DNA from: Colwellia sp. C1TZA3
GTDB lineage: Bacteria > Pseudomonadota > Gammaproteobacteria > Enterobacterales > Alteromonadaceae
NCBI RefSeq assembly: GCF_007954265.1
Contig: NZ_VOLS01000013.1
Span: 1-64,000 of the forward strand
Direction of reading: 5' to 3'
Length of the DNA stretch: 64,000 bases
A program made the translations under genes and the position numbers. How positions within the stretch are numbered: position 1 is the stretch's first letter; the number at the start of each line of letters is the position of its first letter. The notes beneath the pieces were generated by a model. The model searched no databases, had not been told where the DNA came from, and worked only from the letters and a program-made list of their open reading frames with translations. Below, one piece after another: positions 28,273 through 37,394 of the stretch.

Positions 28273-28836
28273 TTAATCCCAACCCCAAATTTTACAAGCG
28301 TGGATGGCGTTGTTTTTTAATTTATGTTTGTCTTTTTCTGCCTGACGTTTTTTATCGTAAGGGCCTAAATAAACTTTATACCAAGTTGACGAGCTACCAA
28401 CAGATTTGCCCACTTGTGCTTCCAGGCCGGTGAAGGCTATTTTTGCCTTTAATGACTCAGCTTGTTTACGAGTTCTAAACGAACCACATTGCATTTTATA
28501 GGGGCCTTTGTTCTTAACTTCGTACTGACCTACTTCAACTTGTTTACTTTTTAGGTCATCAACGTAAGTCCACTTTTCTTTTGGTAGTTCAGGTAGCTTG
28601 GTAGCTTTCTTTGTCTTGACTACTTTAGCAGCAGGCTCTGGTGCAACAACGGCTGCAGGCTGCTTGTCTTTAATACTCCACAGTAGGTAGCCAAAGCTCG
28701 GTAAAGCGATCACTAAAAAAATAGTAATTAATTTTACTTTCAATGAGATACCTTGAGCTGGTTCGACATTTTTTTTATATGGGCTTTGTTTTTTATTTTT
28801 TACTCGAGAGCGGGAAACGTAATCTTGATGTGCCAT
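28273..28836 (-). CDS. ftsN: Cell division protein FtsN
   Basis: A 187-aa bitopic membrane protein. The short basic cytosolic tail MAHQDYVSRSRVKNKK resembles the FtsN N-terminus, and one membrane span follows (about 33-53, LITIFLVIALPSFGYLLWSI). A linker and a C-terminal SPOR domain (about 113-187: GPYKMQCGSFRTRKQAESLK, WYKVYLGPYDKKRQAEKDKH) would bind denuded septal peptidoglycan. It is shorter than E. coli FtsN (319 aa), mainly in the linker. Its place between hslV and priA is the conserved FtsN locus, which supports the name over a generic SPOR protein. Confidence 0.87.
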   Translation of the reverse strand: MAHQDYVSRSRVKNKKQSPYKKNVEPAQGISLKVKLITIFLVIALPSFGYLLWSIKDKQPAAVVAPEPAAKVVKTKKATKLPELPKEKWTYVDDLKSKQVEVGQYEVKNKGPYKMQCGSFRTRKQAESLKAKIAFTGLEAQVGKSVGSSSTWYKVYLGPYDKKRQAEKDKHKLKNNAIHACKIWGWD

Positions 28837-28937
28837 GAAAAACTTTATACTAGAAAACTTTCGTCAATTCTAACCAACTACTAAAGAAATATCACCCATT
28901 GAGTTTATTAATTGCATAAAACCCAGCCTAGGCTGAG

Positions 28938-29398
28938 CATGAGTAGAGATTAAGGGACGTTTAAAGACAAGTTTTTAGCGGTCAGCTGTCAGTAAGTTAA
29001 AGGCGTTTTAAGATCGGTTTGGCTGTGCTTTTTCTTCTGCATTCTTTCTGCCTGTGAAATAGGGCTTTATTTTTACAGGGAGGAAACAAGGAGAAAAGCA
29101 TGAGTAGAGATTAAGGCACGTTTAAAGACAAGTTTTTAGCGGTCAGCTGTCAGTAAGTTAAAGACGTTTTAAGGTTTGTTTGGCTGTGCTTTTTCTTCTG
29201 CATTCCTTCTGCCTGTGAAATAGGGCTTTATTTTTATAGGGAGGAAAGAAGGAGAAAAACATGAGTAGAGATTAAGGCACGTTTAAAGACAAGTTTTTAG
29301 CGGTCAGCTGTCAGTAAGTTAAAGACGCTGTACGCTTGGTTTTGCCTTACTTTTCCTTATTTTGCCTTCTGTTGTTCTCCTGATTCTCTTTCTGTGAA
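28938..29398. repeat. 161-bp tandem repeat, about 2.9 copies
   Basis: Units begin at 28938, 29099 and 29260 with CATGAGTAGAGATTAAGG. The period is exactly 161 bp twice. Units 1 and 2 are nearly identical; unit 3 matches for its first ~65 bp and then diverges, with GTGAAATAGGG recovered near the end. Each unit contains AAAGACAAGTTTTTAGCGGT and CAGCTGTCAGTAAGTTAAAG. The array fills the space between the priA stop and the ftsN start, so it is in the 5' region of ftsN. Confidence 0.92.
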
Positions 29399-29432
29399 AT
29401 AGGGTTGTAGGGTGTGCTTTTTGCACCATTAA

Positions 29433-31661
29433 TTACCAGCTTAAGTCTACTGGGTCGATATCAATTGACCATCTAACTTTTGATAGCCATTCATTTGTGG
29501 CGCTATGGTGAATTAGTTTAAATACTGCTTGATGCAGCTGCTTTCGAGATTTGGCTTGTAAAATTAAGTGGAATCTAAACTTACCAGCCTTTTTTTCCAT
29601 TGCCGCTGGTACGGGCCCAGCAAACTGGCAACCTGCAAAGGGGATCTCGGTCATAGCGCGTAAAAATTTCTCGGGATAAGACGGGTAGTTAGCATCAGCT
29701 CTAAACAACGCTTGAAAACTAAAGGGCGGTAATAGGGCTTGCTGGCGTTCAATAAGTGCCTGTTTAGCAAAGTGTTGATAGCCATTTTGCACTAAGTCTT
29801 GCAGTAATGGGTGCTCAGGGAACTTACTTTGTACCATCACTTTACCGGGCTTACTTGCCCGACCGGCTCGGCCTGACACTTGCACTAAAAGCTGTGCCAT
29901 ATGTTCAGCCGCACGAAAGTCATAGCTAAATAAAGCCCCGTCAACATCAAGTACAGCGACTAAGGTGACATCAGGAAAGTGATGGCCTTTTGCCAGCATT
30001 TGCGTGCCAATCAAGAGTTGATGTTCTTTATTGCTTACCTCGGTTAATAACCTGGCTAATGCACCTTTTTTACGTGTGCTGTCTCGGTCAATTCGCACGG
30101 TAGAGTAATCAGGAAACAAGGCGCCGATTTTTTCTTCTAATTGCTCAGTGCCTTGTCCTAAGGATTTAATGCGCACACTGCCACAACTTGGGCATTGTGG
30201 TGGAATGCGCTTTTGGTGGCCGCAATGATGGCAAATCAGCAATCCTTGGCCTTGATGTAAAGTATAAGGCTTGTTACAACGTTGGCAGTCGGCAACCCAA
30301 TGACATTCTTGGCAGTTAATCGCCGGCGCATAACCCCGGCGATTGAGAAAAATTAAGGCTTGCTCGCCACGGGCTAAGGTGTTTTTTATCGCTTGTTTTA
30401 AGGTGCCCGAAAGGCCATGTTCCATTTGTTGTTGTGCGACATCTATTAAGCTGATTTTTGCTGTTGAGGCATTACCGGCACGTTTACGCAATTGGTGGTA
30501 ATAATACTTTCCAGTTAAGGCATTTTGCAGCGATTCAAAACTGGGTGTGGCAGTGCCCAGTATAATAGGAATATTAAGTTGCCTAGCTCTTAGTATGGCA
30601 ATATCGCGGGCATGATAGCGAAAACTATCTTGTTGTTTAAATGAAGCATCGTGCTCTTCATCAACAATGATCATACCTAAATCATTTAGCGGAGTAAAAA
30701 TAGCCGAACGAGTACCAATAACAATAGCCGCGGTTCCTCGCTGTGCTTCTAACCAGGTTTGTAAGCGCTCTTTGTCGTTCAAACCTGAGTGATGCAAACT
30801 TATCGGTACATTAAAGCGTTGTTCGAAGCGACTTAAGGTTTGTGGTGTTAGGCCAATTTCAGGTACTAAGACTAACACCTGTTTATTGCTGGCTAATATT
30901 TGCTCCATGGCCTGCAAATAAACCTCGGTTTTACCACTACCGGTTATACCATCGACTAAGTGACATGAAAACTGCGCTTGTAGCTCTTTCACTGTGGCGA
31001 CAATTAGCGCTTGTTCGGTTGATAGTTCTAGCCGGTTATCTTGCTGTAATGCTTGCTCTTGCCATTGAAATAACGCTACCGCACGGGTTTTGCTATAAAT
31101 GAATTGTTTTTTCTCCAGCGCATTAAGCTGTGCTTTATTAAAACCAAGGGTTAGTAACTCTGACCACGTCATGCCTTGATGCTGGTTAAGCATAGTTAGC
31201 AACTCAGCTTGTTTGGCTGAGCGTTTGGCCGTAATCGTTTGCTCATCTGCGCTTAAATCTGCTTTGGTTAACCAAATTTGTGGCAATTCAACATCAGGTT
31301 GTTTTATTTGTCGTAATAAAACTGGCAAGGCTTGTTGGAACACATCACCAATGGGGTGATGATAGTAATCGCTACAACGTTGAATAAAATGCAACAGTTG
31401 TGGAGGAAAACTGAAGTTGTCATCAACCCGGCTGAGCACTGATTTTAATTTTTTAGGCGCATATTCAGTGCTTTCATCTATCGACAAAACAATCCCCACT
31501 ACTTGGCGAGAGCCAAAAGGCACAATAACCCGTTCACCTAACTGCACGGCTTTAGTATTTAGCTCACCAGAGAGTTTGTAAGTAAACAATTGGCGCATAG
31601 GAACGGGTATTGCCACTTGCAGGTATATGTCTGTTGAAGTTATTGCCAAAAATACGGTCAT
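29433..31661 (-). CDS. priA: Primosomal protein N' (replication restart helicase PriA)
   Basis: Superfamily-2 DNA helicase that reloads the replisome at stalled forks. An N-terminal DNA-binding part is followed by Walker A GITGSGKTEVYL, the DEAH-type box VDEEHDASFK, GTRSAIFTPL, and GTATPSFESL. The zinc cluster is spread over CQECHWVADCQRCNKPY, CHHCGH and CPSCGS, and SGRAGRASKPG is motif VI. The frame is open to 31685 (750 aa). The ATG at 31661 (MTVFLAITS) leaves fewer extra residues before LQVAIPVP, where the family begins, but neither start has a clear ribosome-binding site. Divergent from rpmE as in E. coli. Confidence 0.95.
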   Translation of the reverse strand: MTVFLAITSTDIYLQVAIPVPMRQLFTYKLSGELNTKAVQLGERVIVPFGSRQVVGIVLSIDESTEYAPKKLKSVLSRVDDNFSFPPQLLHFIQRCSDYYHHPIGDVFQQALPVLLRQIKQPDVELPQIWLTKADLSADEQTITAKRSAKQAELLTMLNQHQGMTWSELLTLGFNKAQLNALEKKQFIYSKTRAVALFQWQEQALQQDNRLELSTEQALIVATVKELQAQFSCHLVDGITGSGKTEVYLQAMEQILASNKQVLVLVPEIGLTPQTLSRFEQRFNVPISLHHSGLNDKERLQTWLEAQRGTAAIVIGTRSAIFTPLNDLGMIIVDEEHDASFKQQDSFRYHARDIAILRARQLNIPIILGTATPSFESLQNALTGKYYYHQLRKRAGNASTAKISLIDVAQQQMEHGLSGTLKQAIKNTLARGEQALIFLNRRGYAPAINCQECHWVADCQRCNKPYTLHQGQGLLICHHCGHQKRIPPQCPSCGSVRIKSLGQGTEQLEEKIGALFPDYSTVRIDRDSTRKKGALARLLTEVSNKEHQLLIGTQMLAKGHHFPDVTLVAVLDVDGALFSYDFRAAEHMAQLLVQVSGRAGRASKPGKVMVQSKFPEHPLLQDLVQNGYQHFAKQALIERQQALLPPFSFQALFRADANYPSYPEKFLRAMTEIPFAGCQFAGPVPAAMEKKAGKFRFHLILQAKSRKQLHQAVFKLIHHSATNEWLSKVRWSIDIDPVDLSW

Positions 31662-31896
31662 ATAGAAATAAAATGTTATGCACATTCTACTGCTTAATGA
31701 CGTAATGCCAAGCGAGAAAATTAAGCTAAGGGTATTTTTATGAAATTAAGCCATCAATTGCTCAATTTTTTAGCAATTTTTATTGCCATGGGAGGAACGA
31801 TACTATAACATTCGCCTCCATTATTTTTAACTCGTATGGTGCTTGGCAGCAATAATGACTGACCGAGTGGCGATGCGGCCTTAACAGAGGTTTCCC

Positions 31897-32109
31897 ATGA
31901 AAGACGGTATCCATCCAAATTATACAGAGTTCAAGGCAACTTGTTCTTGTGGCAACATTATTACAACGCGTTCAACGGTAAGTAAAGACATACATCTTGA
32001 CGTGTGTTCAGAATGTCACCCATTCTACACTGGCAAGCAAAAATCTGCTGAGACCGGTGGTCGTGTTGATAAATTCAACAAGCGTTTTGGTGCTATTAGC
32101 AAGAAGTAA
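31897..32109 (+). CDS. rpmE: 50S ribosomal protein L31, zinc-binding type
   Basis: 70 aa (E. coli 70). Four cysteines at 16, 18, 37 and 40 (TCSCGN and [13 protein letters not shown]) mark the zinc-containing C+ form, unlike the RpmE2/YkgM paralog used under zinc limitation. A ribosome-binding site (AGAGG) precedes the ATG. Confidence 0.97.
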   Translation: MKDGIHPNYTEFKATCSCGNIITTRSTVSKDIHLDVCSECHPFYTGKQKSAETGGRVDKFNKRFGAISKK

Positions 32110-32131
32110 TTCTGCTAACATACCAGTAGAG

Positions 32132-32158
32132 AAAAGCACCTTAGGTGCTTTTTTTTTG
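32132..32158 (+). terminator. Intrinsic terminator of rpmE
   Basis: AAAGCACC / GGTGCTTT stem with loop TTA followed by a long T run, 23 bp after the rpmE stop. Confidence 0.9.
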
Positions 32159-32604
32159 TCAAAATTAACGCATTGCCAATATTAATTTAAAACATTTTCT
32201 CCTCTTAAAACCGCCCTGTGCTTAATGCTTTTTCAAAATAACTACGTTGACTTTTTTAACGGTAAATTAGCATTAGGTTGCTCAGCATGACGACATCAAG
32301 TGATGAATGCAATGGCGATGCTAAATGCTCTACAAAACCTAAACAACGGTTTAGCTCAGGTTTTTTAATAGCAAAGTTAGCGGTTAAAATATCGTAAGTA
32401 GTGTTTTATTTTTCGAGTTTATCATAAGCATTTTTAAAGCCTTTTATTGTCTAAAATAGTGAAATATTTCTTTTTATTATTATTTTGCTTACAGGGAAAT
32501 TCTGCTATATTTGCTGTCTTTATTTTCGAATAATTTTATAACGTTTATTGCGCGGATATGCTCGCTAATAAACAGAGATTATCGCCAAGCATTTAAGGTG
32601 TGAT
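32159..32604 (+). other. Intergenic region upstream of dnaB
   Basis: AT-rich, no gene or repeat recognised. It must hold the dnaB promoter, but no strong -35/-10 pair was picked out with confidence. Confidence 0.4.
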
Positions 32605-34023
32605 ATGGCCGATCGCAAGCCAACCAAGTTTAGTAAAAACAATCAGTTTGCTCGAGACAAGCAAATTGATGAGTTAAAAGTTCCACCACATTCATTAGAA
32701 GCAGAGCAATCAGTGCTAGGTGGTTTATTGCTAGATAACGAAACTTGGGACCGCGTAAGCGAACGAGTCGTTGCACAAGACTTCTACAGTAGATCACATC
32801 GCATTACCTTTGAAACAATTGGTCGGTTAATTGAGTTAGGTGAGCCGGTTGATTTAATCACCCTATCGGAAGCGCTTGAAAACGATCAAAAGCTTGATGA
32901 TGTCGGTGGTTTTGTTTACCTCGCTGAAATGATGAAAAACACGCCAAGTGCGGCCAATATCACCGCCTATGCGGTTATCGTTCGTGAACGTGCGGTAACG
33001 CGTGAAATGATCAGTGTTGCCAATGAAATTGCAGAAGCAGGTTATGATCCACAGGGGCGTAGTAGTGCCGATTTACTCGATTTTGCCGAAACTAAGGTTT
33101 TTGCGATTGCCGAGCAACGCGCTAATAAATCTGAAGGCCCAGAAAATATCAATTCAGTATTAGAAAAAACCGTTGACCGTATTGAAAAGCTTTGTGCGTC
33201 ACCGACTAACGGTGTTACTGGCGTTTCAAGTGGTTTTACTGATTTAGATAAAATGACTGCAGGTTTTCAAAAATCTGATCTAATCATTGTCGCTGGCCGT
33301 CCGTCTATGGGTAAAACGACCTTTGCCATGAACTTGGCTGAACATGCTGCGATGACCGAAGATAAACCGGCGCTAATTTTCAGTTTAGAAATGCCGTCCG
33401 AGCAACTGATGATGCGTATGCTCGCTTCGCTTGGCCGTATTGATCAAACTAAGATTCGTACCGGTCAATTAGAAGATGAAGATTGGGCACGGTTATCATC
33501 AACCATGGGTTTGTTAATTGAAAAAGGTAAAATGTTTATTGATGATGCAGCGGGGTTAACACCGACAGACGTACGCTCGCGAGCACGACGTATTGCCCGA
33601 GATCATGGCGGTATTAGTATGATCATGATCGATTACCTGCAATTGATGCGTGCGCCACAATTTTCTGATAACAGAACCTTGGAAATTGCTGAAATATCTC
33701 GTTCATTAAAAGCCTTGGCAAAAGAATTAGAAGTGCCAGTGGTGGCGCTATCTCAGCTTAACCGTGGCTTGGAACAACGTTCTGATAAACGACCAATAAA
33801 CTCAGATTTACGTGAATCAGGCTCCATTGAGCAAGATGCTGACTTAATCATGTTTATTTATCGTGATGAGGTTTATCACGATGATTCTGAATACAAAGGT
33901 ATGGCTGAAATTATTATTGGTAAGCAGCGTAATGGCCCTATTGGTCGAGTACCATTGACCTTCCAAGGGCAATTTTCCCGCTTCGACAACTATGCCGGCC
34001 CGCACGTACTAGGCGAAGATTAA
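32605..34023 (+). CDS. dnaB: Replicative DNA helicase DnaB
   Basis: Hexameric helicase of the replication fork. The 472-aa protein (E. coli 471) has the N-terminal primase-binding domain (VPPHSLEAEQSVLGGLLLD), a linker, and the RecA-like domain with Walker A GRPSMGKTTFAMN, Walker B MIMIDYLQLMR, SQLNRGLEQRSDKRP, and the arginine-rich LRESGSIEQDADLIMFIYR. No intein. The alr ATG is 6 bp after the stop, a pairing also found in E. coli. Confidence 0.98.
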   Translation: MADRKPTKFSKNNQFARDKQIDELKVPPHSLEAEQSVLGGLLLDNETWDRVSERVVAQDFYSRSHRITFETIGRLIELGEPVDLITLSEALENDQKLDDVGGFVYLAEMMKNTPSAANITAYAVIVRERAVTREMISVANEIAEAGYDPQGRSSADLLDFAETKVFAIAEQRANKSEGPENINSVLEKTVDRIEKLCASPTNGVTGVSSGFTDLDKMTAGFQKSDLIIVAGRPSMGKTTFAMNLAEHAAMTEDKPALIFSLEMPSEQLMMRMLASLGRIDQTKIRTGQLEDEDWARLSSTMGLLIEKGKMFIDDAAGLTPTDVRSRARRIARDHGGISMIMIDYLQLMRAPQFSDNRTLEIAEISRSLKALAKELEVPVVALSQLNRGLEQRSDKRPINSDLRESGSIEQDADLIMFIYRDEVYHDDSEYKGMAEIIIGKQRNGPIGRVPLTFQGQFSRFDNYAGPHVLGED

Positions 34024-34029
34024 GCGCCC

Positions 34030-35109
34030 ATGACATTGCACACAGCCACAGCGACTATTGATTTACATGCGCTAAGTCATAATTATCAGCTCATTCAATC
34101 ACTATCGCCTGAGGCTAAAATTTTAGCGGTACTTAAGGCGAATAGCTATGGCCATGGTTTAGAACTTATTGCTAAAGCATTGCCCAATGCCGATGCTTTT
34201 GGTGTCGCGCGTATTGATGAAGCGCTTGCGCTTAGAGCGGCTGGTATTGTAAAACCTATTGTATTGCTTGAAGGTTTTTTTGCTAAAGAAGATATTGATA
34301 CGCTGGCGGCGAATAACTTAGAAACCATAGTGCATAACGAGCAACAACTGGCTGCTATTTTGGATGCTAAGCTGGAGACTGCGCTAAAAGTTTGGCTGAA
34401 AATCGACACTGGCATGCATAGGTTGGGTATTAATCCTGAGCAACTAGCACACTTTTATCAAGCGTTAAGCCAATCCAAAAATGTCCAACAGTCGATAGTG
34501 CTGATGAGCCACTTAGGTTGTGCGGATGAAAAAGACAACTTAGCTACAACGAAACAAATTGCCTTGTTTGATGAACTTACTGCTGATTTATACCTTGAGA
34601 AAAGTTTGGCTAATTCAGCTGGTGTTTTACTTTGGCCGAAAAGTCATTATCAATGGATCAGACCCGGCCTGTTACTTTATGGTGTTTCACCACTGCTGGC
34701 AGATAGTGCCATTAAAGGCATTGCGCCAGTGATGACTTTGCAATCGAGTTTGATATCCGTACGTGAAATCGCTGCAGGAGAAGCGGTTGGCTATGGTGGC
34801 GCTTGGGTGAGTGAAAGTAACACTATTATAGGTGTAGTGGCCATTGGCTATGGTGATGGTTATCCCCGCCATGCGCCCAATGGTACGCCAGTGTTAATTA
34901 ATGGTCGACGTGTGCCGCTTATTGGTCGGGTAACGATGGATATGATTACGGTGGATTTAGGCGCTCAAAGCCAGGATAGTATTGGTGATATTGCCACCTT
35001 ATGGGGCAAAGGTTTAGCGGTTGAAGAAGTCGCTGAATTTGCCACAACTATTCCTTACGAACTCTTGTGTAATATAACCCGTCGCGTGCATATTCAGCTC
35101 GCAGAGTAA
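34030..35109 (+). CDS. alr: Alanine racemase (PLP-dependent)
   Basis: Interconverts L- and D-alanine for peptidoglycan. The 359-aa protein has the PLP lysine in AVLKANSYGHGLELIA (around residue 37), SHLGCADEKD, RPGLLLYGVSPL, and the second catalytic base Tyr in EAVGYGGAWVSE. IGYGDGYPRHAPNG and GRVTMDMITVDLG are the usual C-terminal motifs. Cytosolic, cotranscribed with dnaB. Confidence 0.97.
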   Translation: MTLHTATATIDLHALSHNYQLIQSLSPEAKILAVLKANSYGHGLELIAKALPNADAFGVARIDEALALRAAGIVKPIVLLEGFFAKEDIDTLAANNLETIVHNEQQLAAILDAKLETALKVWLKIDTGMHRLGINPEQLAHFYQALSQSKNVQQSIVLMSHLGCADEKDNLATTKQIALFDELTADLYLEKSLANSAGVLLWPKSHYQWIRPGLLLYGVSPLLADSAIKGIAPVMTLQSSLISVREIAAGEAVGYGGAWVSESNTIIGVVAIGYGDGYPRHAPNGTPVLINGRRVPLIGRVTMDMITVDLGAQSQDSIGDIATLWGKGLAVEEVAEFATTIPYELLCNITRRVHIQLAE

Positions 35110-35244
35110 CAATCAACAATTAACATTCAATCTTAAAAATTAATAAAAAGTCGCTAGGCCACGATAGTAAAGTTGCTCTACATTATACTTTAAAATTAAA
35201 CGGTTATAAATTGTCCATTTTATTTTTGCTGTTAGCAGAGAACA

Positions 35245-35278
35245 TAGCTACCAAACCATCTAGATGATTTGGTAGCTA
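35245..35278. terminator. Long hairpin between alr and the AhpD-like gene
   Basis: TAGCTACCAAA / TTTGGTAGCTA with an inner CATCTAGATG palindrome makes a nearly perfect 34-nt hairpin at the convergence of alr (+) and the gene at 35293 (-). There is no T run on the plus side, so it may act as a weak bidirectional terminator or as a processing barrier. Confidence 0.6.
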
Positions 35279-35292
35279 GATAAAAGCGCTAG

Positions 35293-35850
35293 TTACTTGG
35301 CGGCTTTTTCCCAAGCAAATGGTTTAAAGGCTTCATCGACAGCGGTGCCAGCAATGTGATTGGTATAATTACTGATCACTTTTTGTGATAAACCTAAAAT
35401 TATTTCCAATAATTGTTGCTCACCGTAACCAGCAGCATAGAATGCCGCTAATTCTTCATCAGCAACATTACCTCGATTACGAACAATAACTAAGGTCATA
35501 TCAAGTAAAGCTTGCAGTTTAGCAGTAGGCATTGGTTGTTCATCACGTAATGCTTGCGTCAAGTCAGCGTCTACTTTCATTGAGTGTGCAATACCGGTAT
35601 GAGCGGGCACACAGTATGTACAGCCGTGCTCAACATTGATGCCTTGCCATACAACGGTCAGTTCTTCGGGGTTAAATGAAGAGTTAACAAAAAGCTCGTG
35701 CAACGTTTGGTATGCATCTAATAAACCGGGTGATGTAGCTAACACGCCATGCAGGTTCGGTAACATACCGTATGCATTGACTGATTTCTCTAAAAGTGGT
35801 TTGCTTGCTTGTGGTGCTGATTCAATGGTGTGAGTAGTTAATGTAGTCAT
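35293..35850 (-). CDS. Carboxymuconolactone decarboxylase / AhpD-like family protein
   Basis: A 185-aa all-helical protein of the CMD/AhpD fold. The redox-type CxxC is in NVEHGCTYCVPAHTGIAHSM (around residues 77-80), followed by the usual His. This is the peroxidase-like subgroup rather than the decarboxylase. The N-terminus KPLLEKSVNAYGMLPNLHGV is the common lead-in. The ribosome-binding site AAGGAA precedes the ATG. Two TetR-type palindromes lie 110-150 bp upstream and a TetR gene lies beyond them on the same strand, so expression is probably induced by a small molecule. Confidence 0.85.
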   Translation of the reverse strand: MTTLTTHTIESAPQASKPLLEKSVNAYGMLPNLHGVLATSPGLLDAYQTLHELFVNSSFNPEELTVVWQGINVEHGCTYCVPAHTGIAHSMKVDADLTQALRDEQPMPTAKLQALLDMTLVIVRNRGNVADEELAAFYAAGYGEQQLLEIILGLSQKVISNYTNHIAGTAVDEAFKPFAWEKAAK

Positions 35851-35959
35851 ATCAAATTTCCTTTATAAAAACAGGGTGCAACAACATATTACTGTCGCAA
35901 CAAACTTATTGTTATTTAATAGTTAAAAAATTAACCAACCGGCTAAAAAAAAATTAACA

Positions 35960-35971
35960 TACCGGTCGGTA
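35960..35971. promoter_or_regulatory. TetR-type operator 1
   Basis: TACCGGTCGGTA, a near palindrome, 30 bp from an almost identical perfect one. Probably bound by the TetR protein encoded at 36255-36893. Confidence 0.7.
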
Positions 35972-35989
35972 AGTAATTGGTTGTTATTG

Positions 35990-36001
35990 TACCGATCGGT
36001 A
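35990..36001. promoter_or_regulatory. TetR-type operator 2
   Basis: TACCGATCGGTA is a perfect palindrome, the kind of site used by many TetR repressors. The 30-bp centre spacing is about three helical turns. Confidence 0.75.
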
Positions 36002-36254
36002 ACCTTAAGTCAACAGCCATTCATATAAATAATTTATTCTTATAGAGTATCTATCAAAATAATGTTAATTAAACAATAAAATCATAGGATTATAAATTTA
36101 CCTGGTGTTCGATATTGATTGATAGCGGCGAGGTTAAATAAGGTAATGAAGTATAGGTTCGTTTATATTTAAGCTGAATATGGACAGATGTATATCAATG
36201 GGGGAGCATGCACTAGCTTAATTTTTTCTTAAAACAGCTAGTGGTGCAGTAAAG

Positions 36255-36893
36255 CTATTGCAATGTTGGGCTTGGTATGGCGTGGCTTTTACCGGTACTA
36301 AATACACCAGTTAACATAGTATCAATAACAAATTCAAGCTCTGTTGGTGGTACTTTTGAGCGCGCCATTGCTGCGGTGCCCTTTAGTGCTGTGTATAAAC
36401 TTAAGGCGTTACCGGCTGAATTTTCATTTAGGCCTAATGAGATGGCTTCTTTATCAGTAGAAAATAGTTTGGCCAATAAAGCTTTGGGCGCAGCTTCTAT
36501 TTCAATAAGTAATTTTGTCGCTTCTGCTGGAATATCACCACCAGCCACTTCTGATTGACACAGTACCAGGTAACAACCTTTTGGTTGCTCAGTGCTACAT
36601 TGCATACCTACGATTGACATCATATAGTTTTTTAAACGCGTTTTTAGTGGTATGTCTGCTGCGTATAAAGCGCCAAGGTGGGCTTTCATATTATTGTCTA
36701 TATAGTGTTGAGTCGCTTTAATAAATAAACTTTCTTTATTACCAAACGCGCTATACATACTGGGTTTGTTAATATTCATGCTCTTTGTTAAATCAGCTAA
36801 AGAAGCGCCGACAAAACCTTTTGCCCAAAACACTTCCATTGCTGCTTGCAATGCAGTTTGCTCATTAAATTTGCGTTTGCGACCACTAACCAC
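36255..36893 (-). CDS. TetR/AcrR-family transcriptional regulator
   Basis: A 212-aa regulator with an N-terminal TetR HTH: FNEQTALQAAMEVFWAKGFV, then SLADLTKSMNINKPSMYSAF, and GNKESLFIKATQHYI. The ligand-binding C-terminal half includes MQCSTEQPKGCYLVLCQSEV, seen in the group with a TetR_C-type domain of regulators of dehydrogenases or redox genes. The start codon is GTG. It is upstream of the AhpD-like gene on the same strand with 400 bp between, and operators are close to that gene. The 36002-36254 stretch has no other gene. Confidence 0.88.
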   Translation of the reverse strand: MVSGRKRKFNEQTALQAAMEVFWAKGFVGASLADLTKSMNINKPSMYSAFGNKESLFIKATQHYIDNNMKAHLGALYAADIPLKTRLKNYMMSIVGMQCSTEQPKGCYLVLCQSEVAGGDIPAEATKLLIEIEAAPKALLAKLFSTDKEAISLGLNENSAGNALSLYTALKGTAAMARSKVPPTELEFVIDTMLTGVFSTGKSHAIPSPTLQ

Positions 36894-37014
36894 AACAATA
36901 TCCGTTTATTCTGTTTGAATTTTCATATTGTACCAAAAGGTATTTTTAAGTTCAATCGATCAAACAGCTATCAAAAAACACTTAGAAAACTATTATTTGA
37001 ATCTAAGCATCATA

Positions 37015-37328
37015 TATACCCGTTCCACTTCAAGATGCAGTTTCAGCGTTAAGCTAGGAAATCAGATCAAGGCGCGATACGAAGATAATGGTTATTCCCT
37101 TATCAAGTAGTGCAACGCTGGACTGGTTTTCTAGCTTAGCTCCCTACGGGCAAGCCGATAAAGGGTCATCTCCTGCGTTATGGATTTCGACAATATTCCC
37201 ACATGGATGTGGGTTATTAGAGCAACGCAGGAGCAGTTGCCAAGAATAATTATTCTCTTCAATCCATGCCTGGTACCTAACCCTTTCTCGACTTGCTGAA
37301 ACCTGCACCTTGAAGTGGAGCGGGTATA
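37015..37328. mobile_element. 314-bp element with long imperfect terminal inverted repeats
   Basis: The left end is TATACCCGTTCCACTTCAAG (then ATGCAGTTTCAGC) and the right end is its near inverse (GCTGAAACCTGCACCTTGAA, then GTGGAGCGGGTATA), about 33 bp with a few mismatches and an indel. The inside has shorter hairpins such as CCCACATGGATGTGGG at 37198-37213. Small open frames in it are not convincing. It looks like a non-coding transposable element (MITE) of a different family from the TACC elements, lying between the tetR gene and yjbQ. Confidence 0.75.
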
Positions 37329-37394
37329 AATAGCCATACTTTACATTTTTTAACAACAAAAGCTTAGTGCTTAGCTAAGCAATATGGCACGACA

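Noticed and set aside
28938-29398. The 161-bp tandem array as a CRISPR-like array
   Set aside because: Period too long, units are contiguous with no unique spacers, and there are no cas genes.
35362-35375. GTGATTGGTATAAT inside the AhpD-like gene, resembling an element end
   Set aside because: It is in a conserved coding frame and has no partner end; chance match.
37131-37359. Short open frames inside the 314-bp inverted-repeat element
   Set aside because: They read through the terminal repeats in two frames and both start outside any ribosome-binding context; chance frames.
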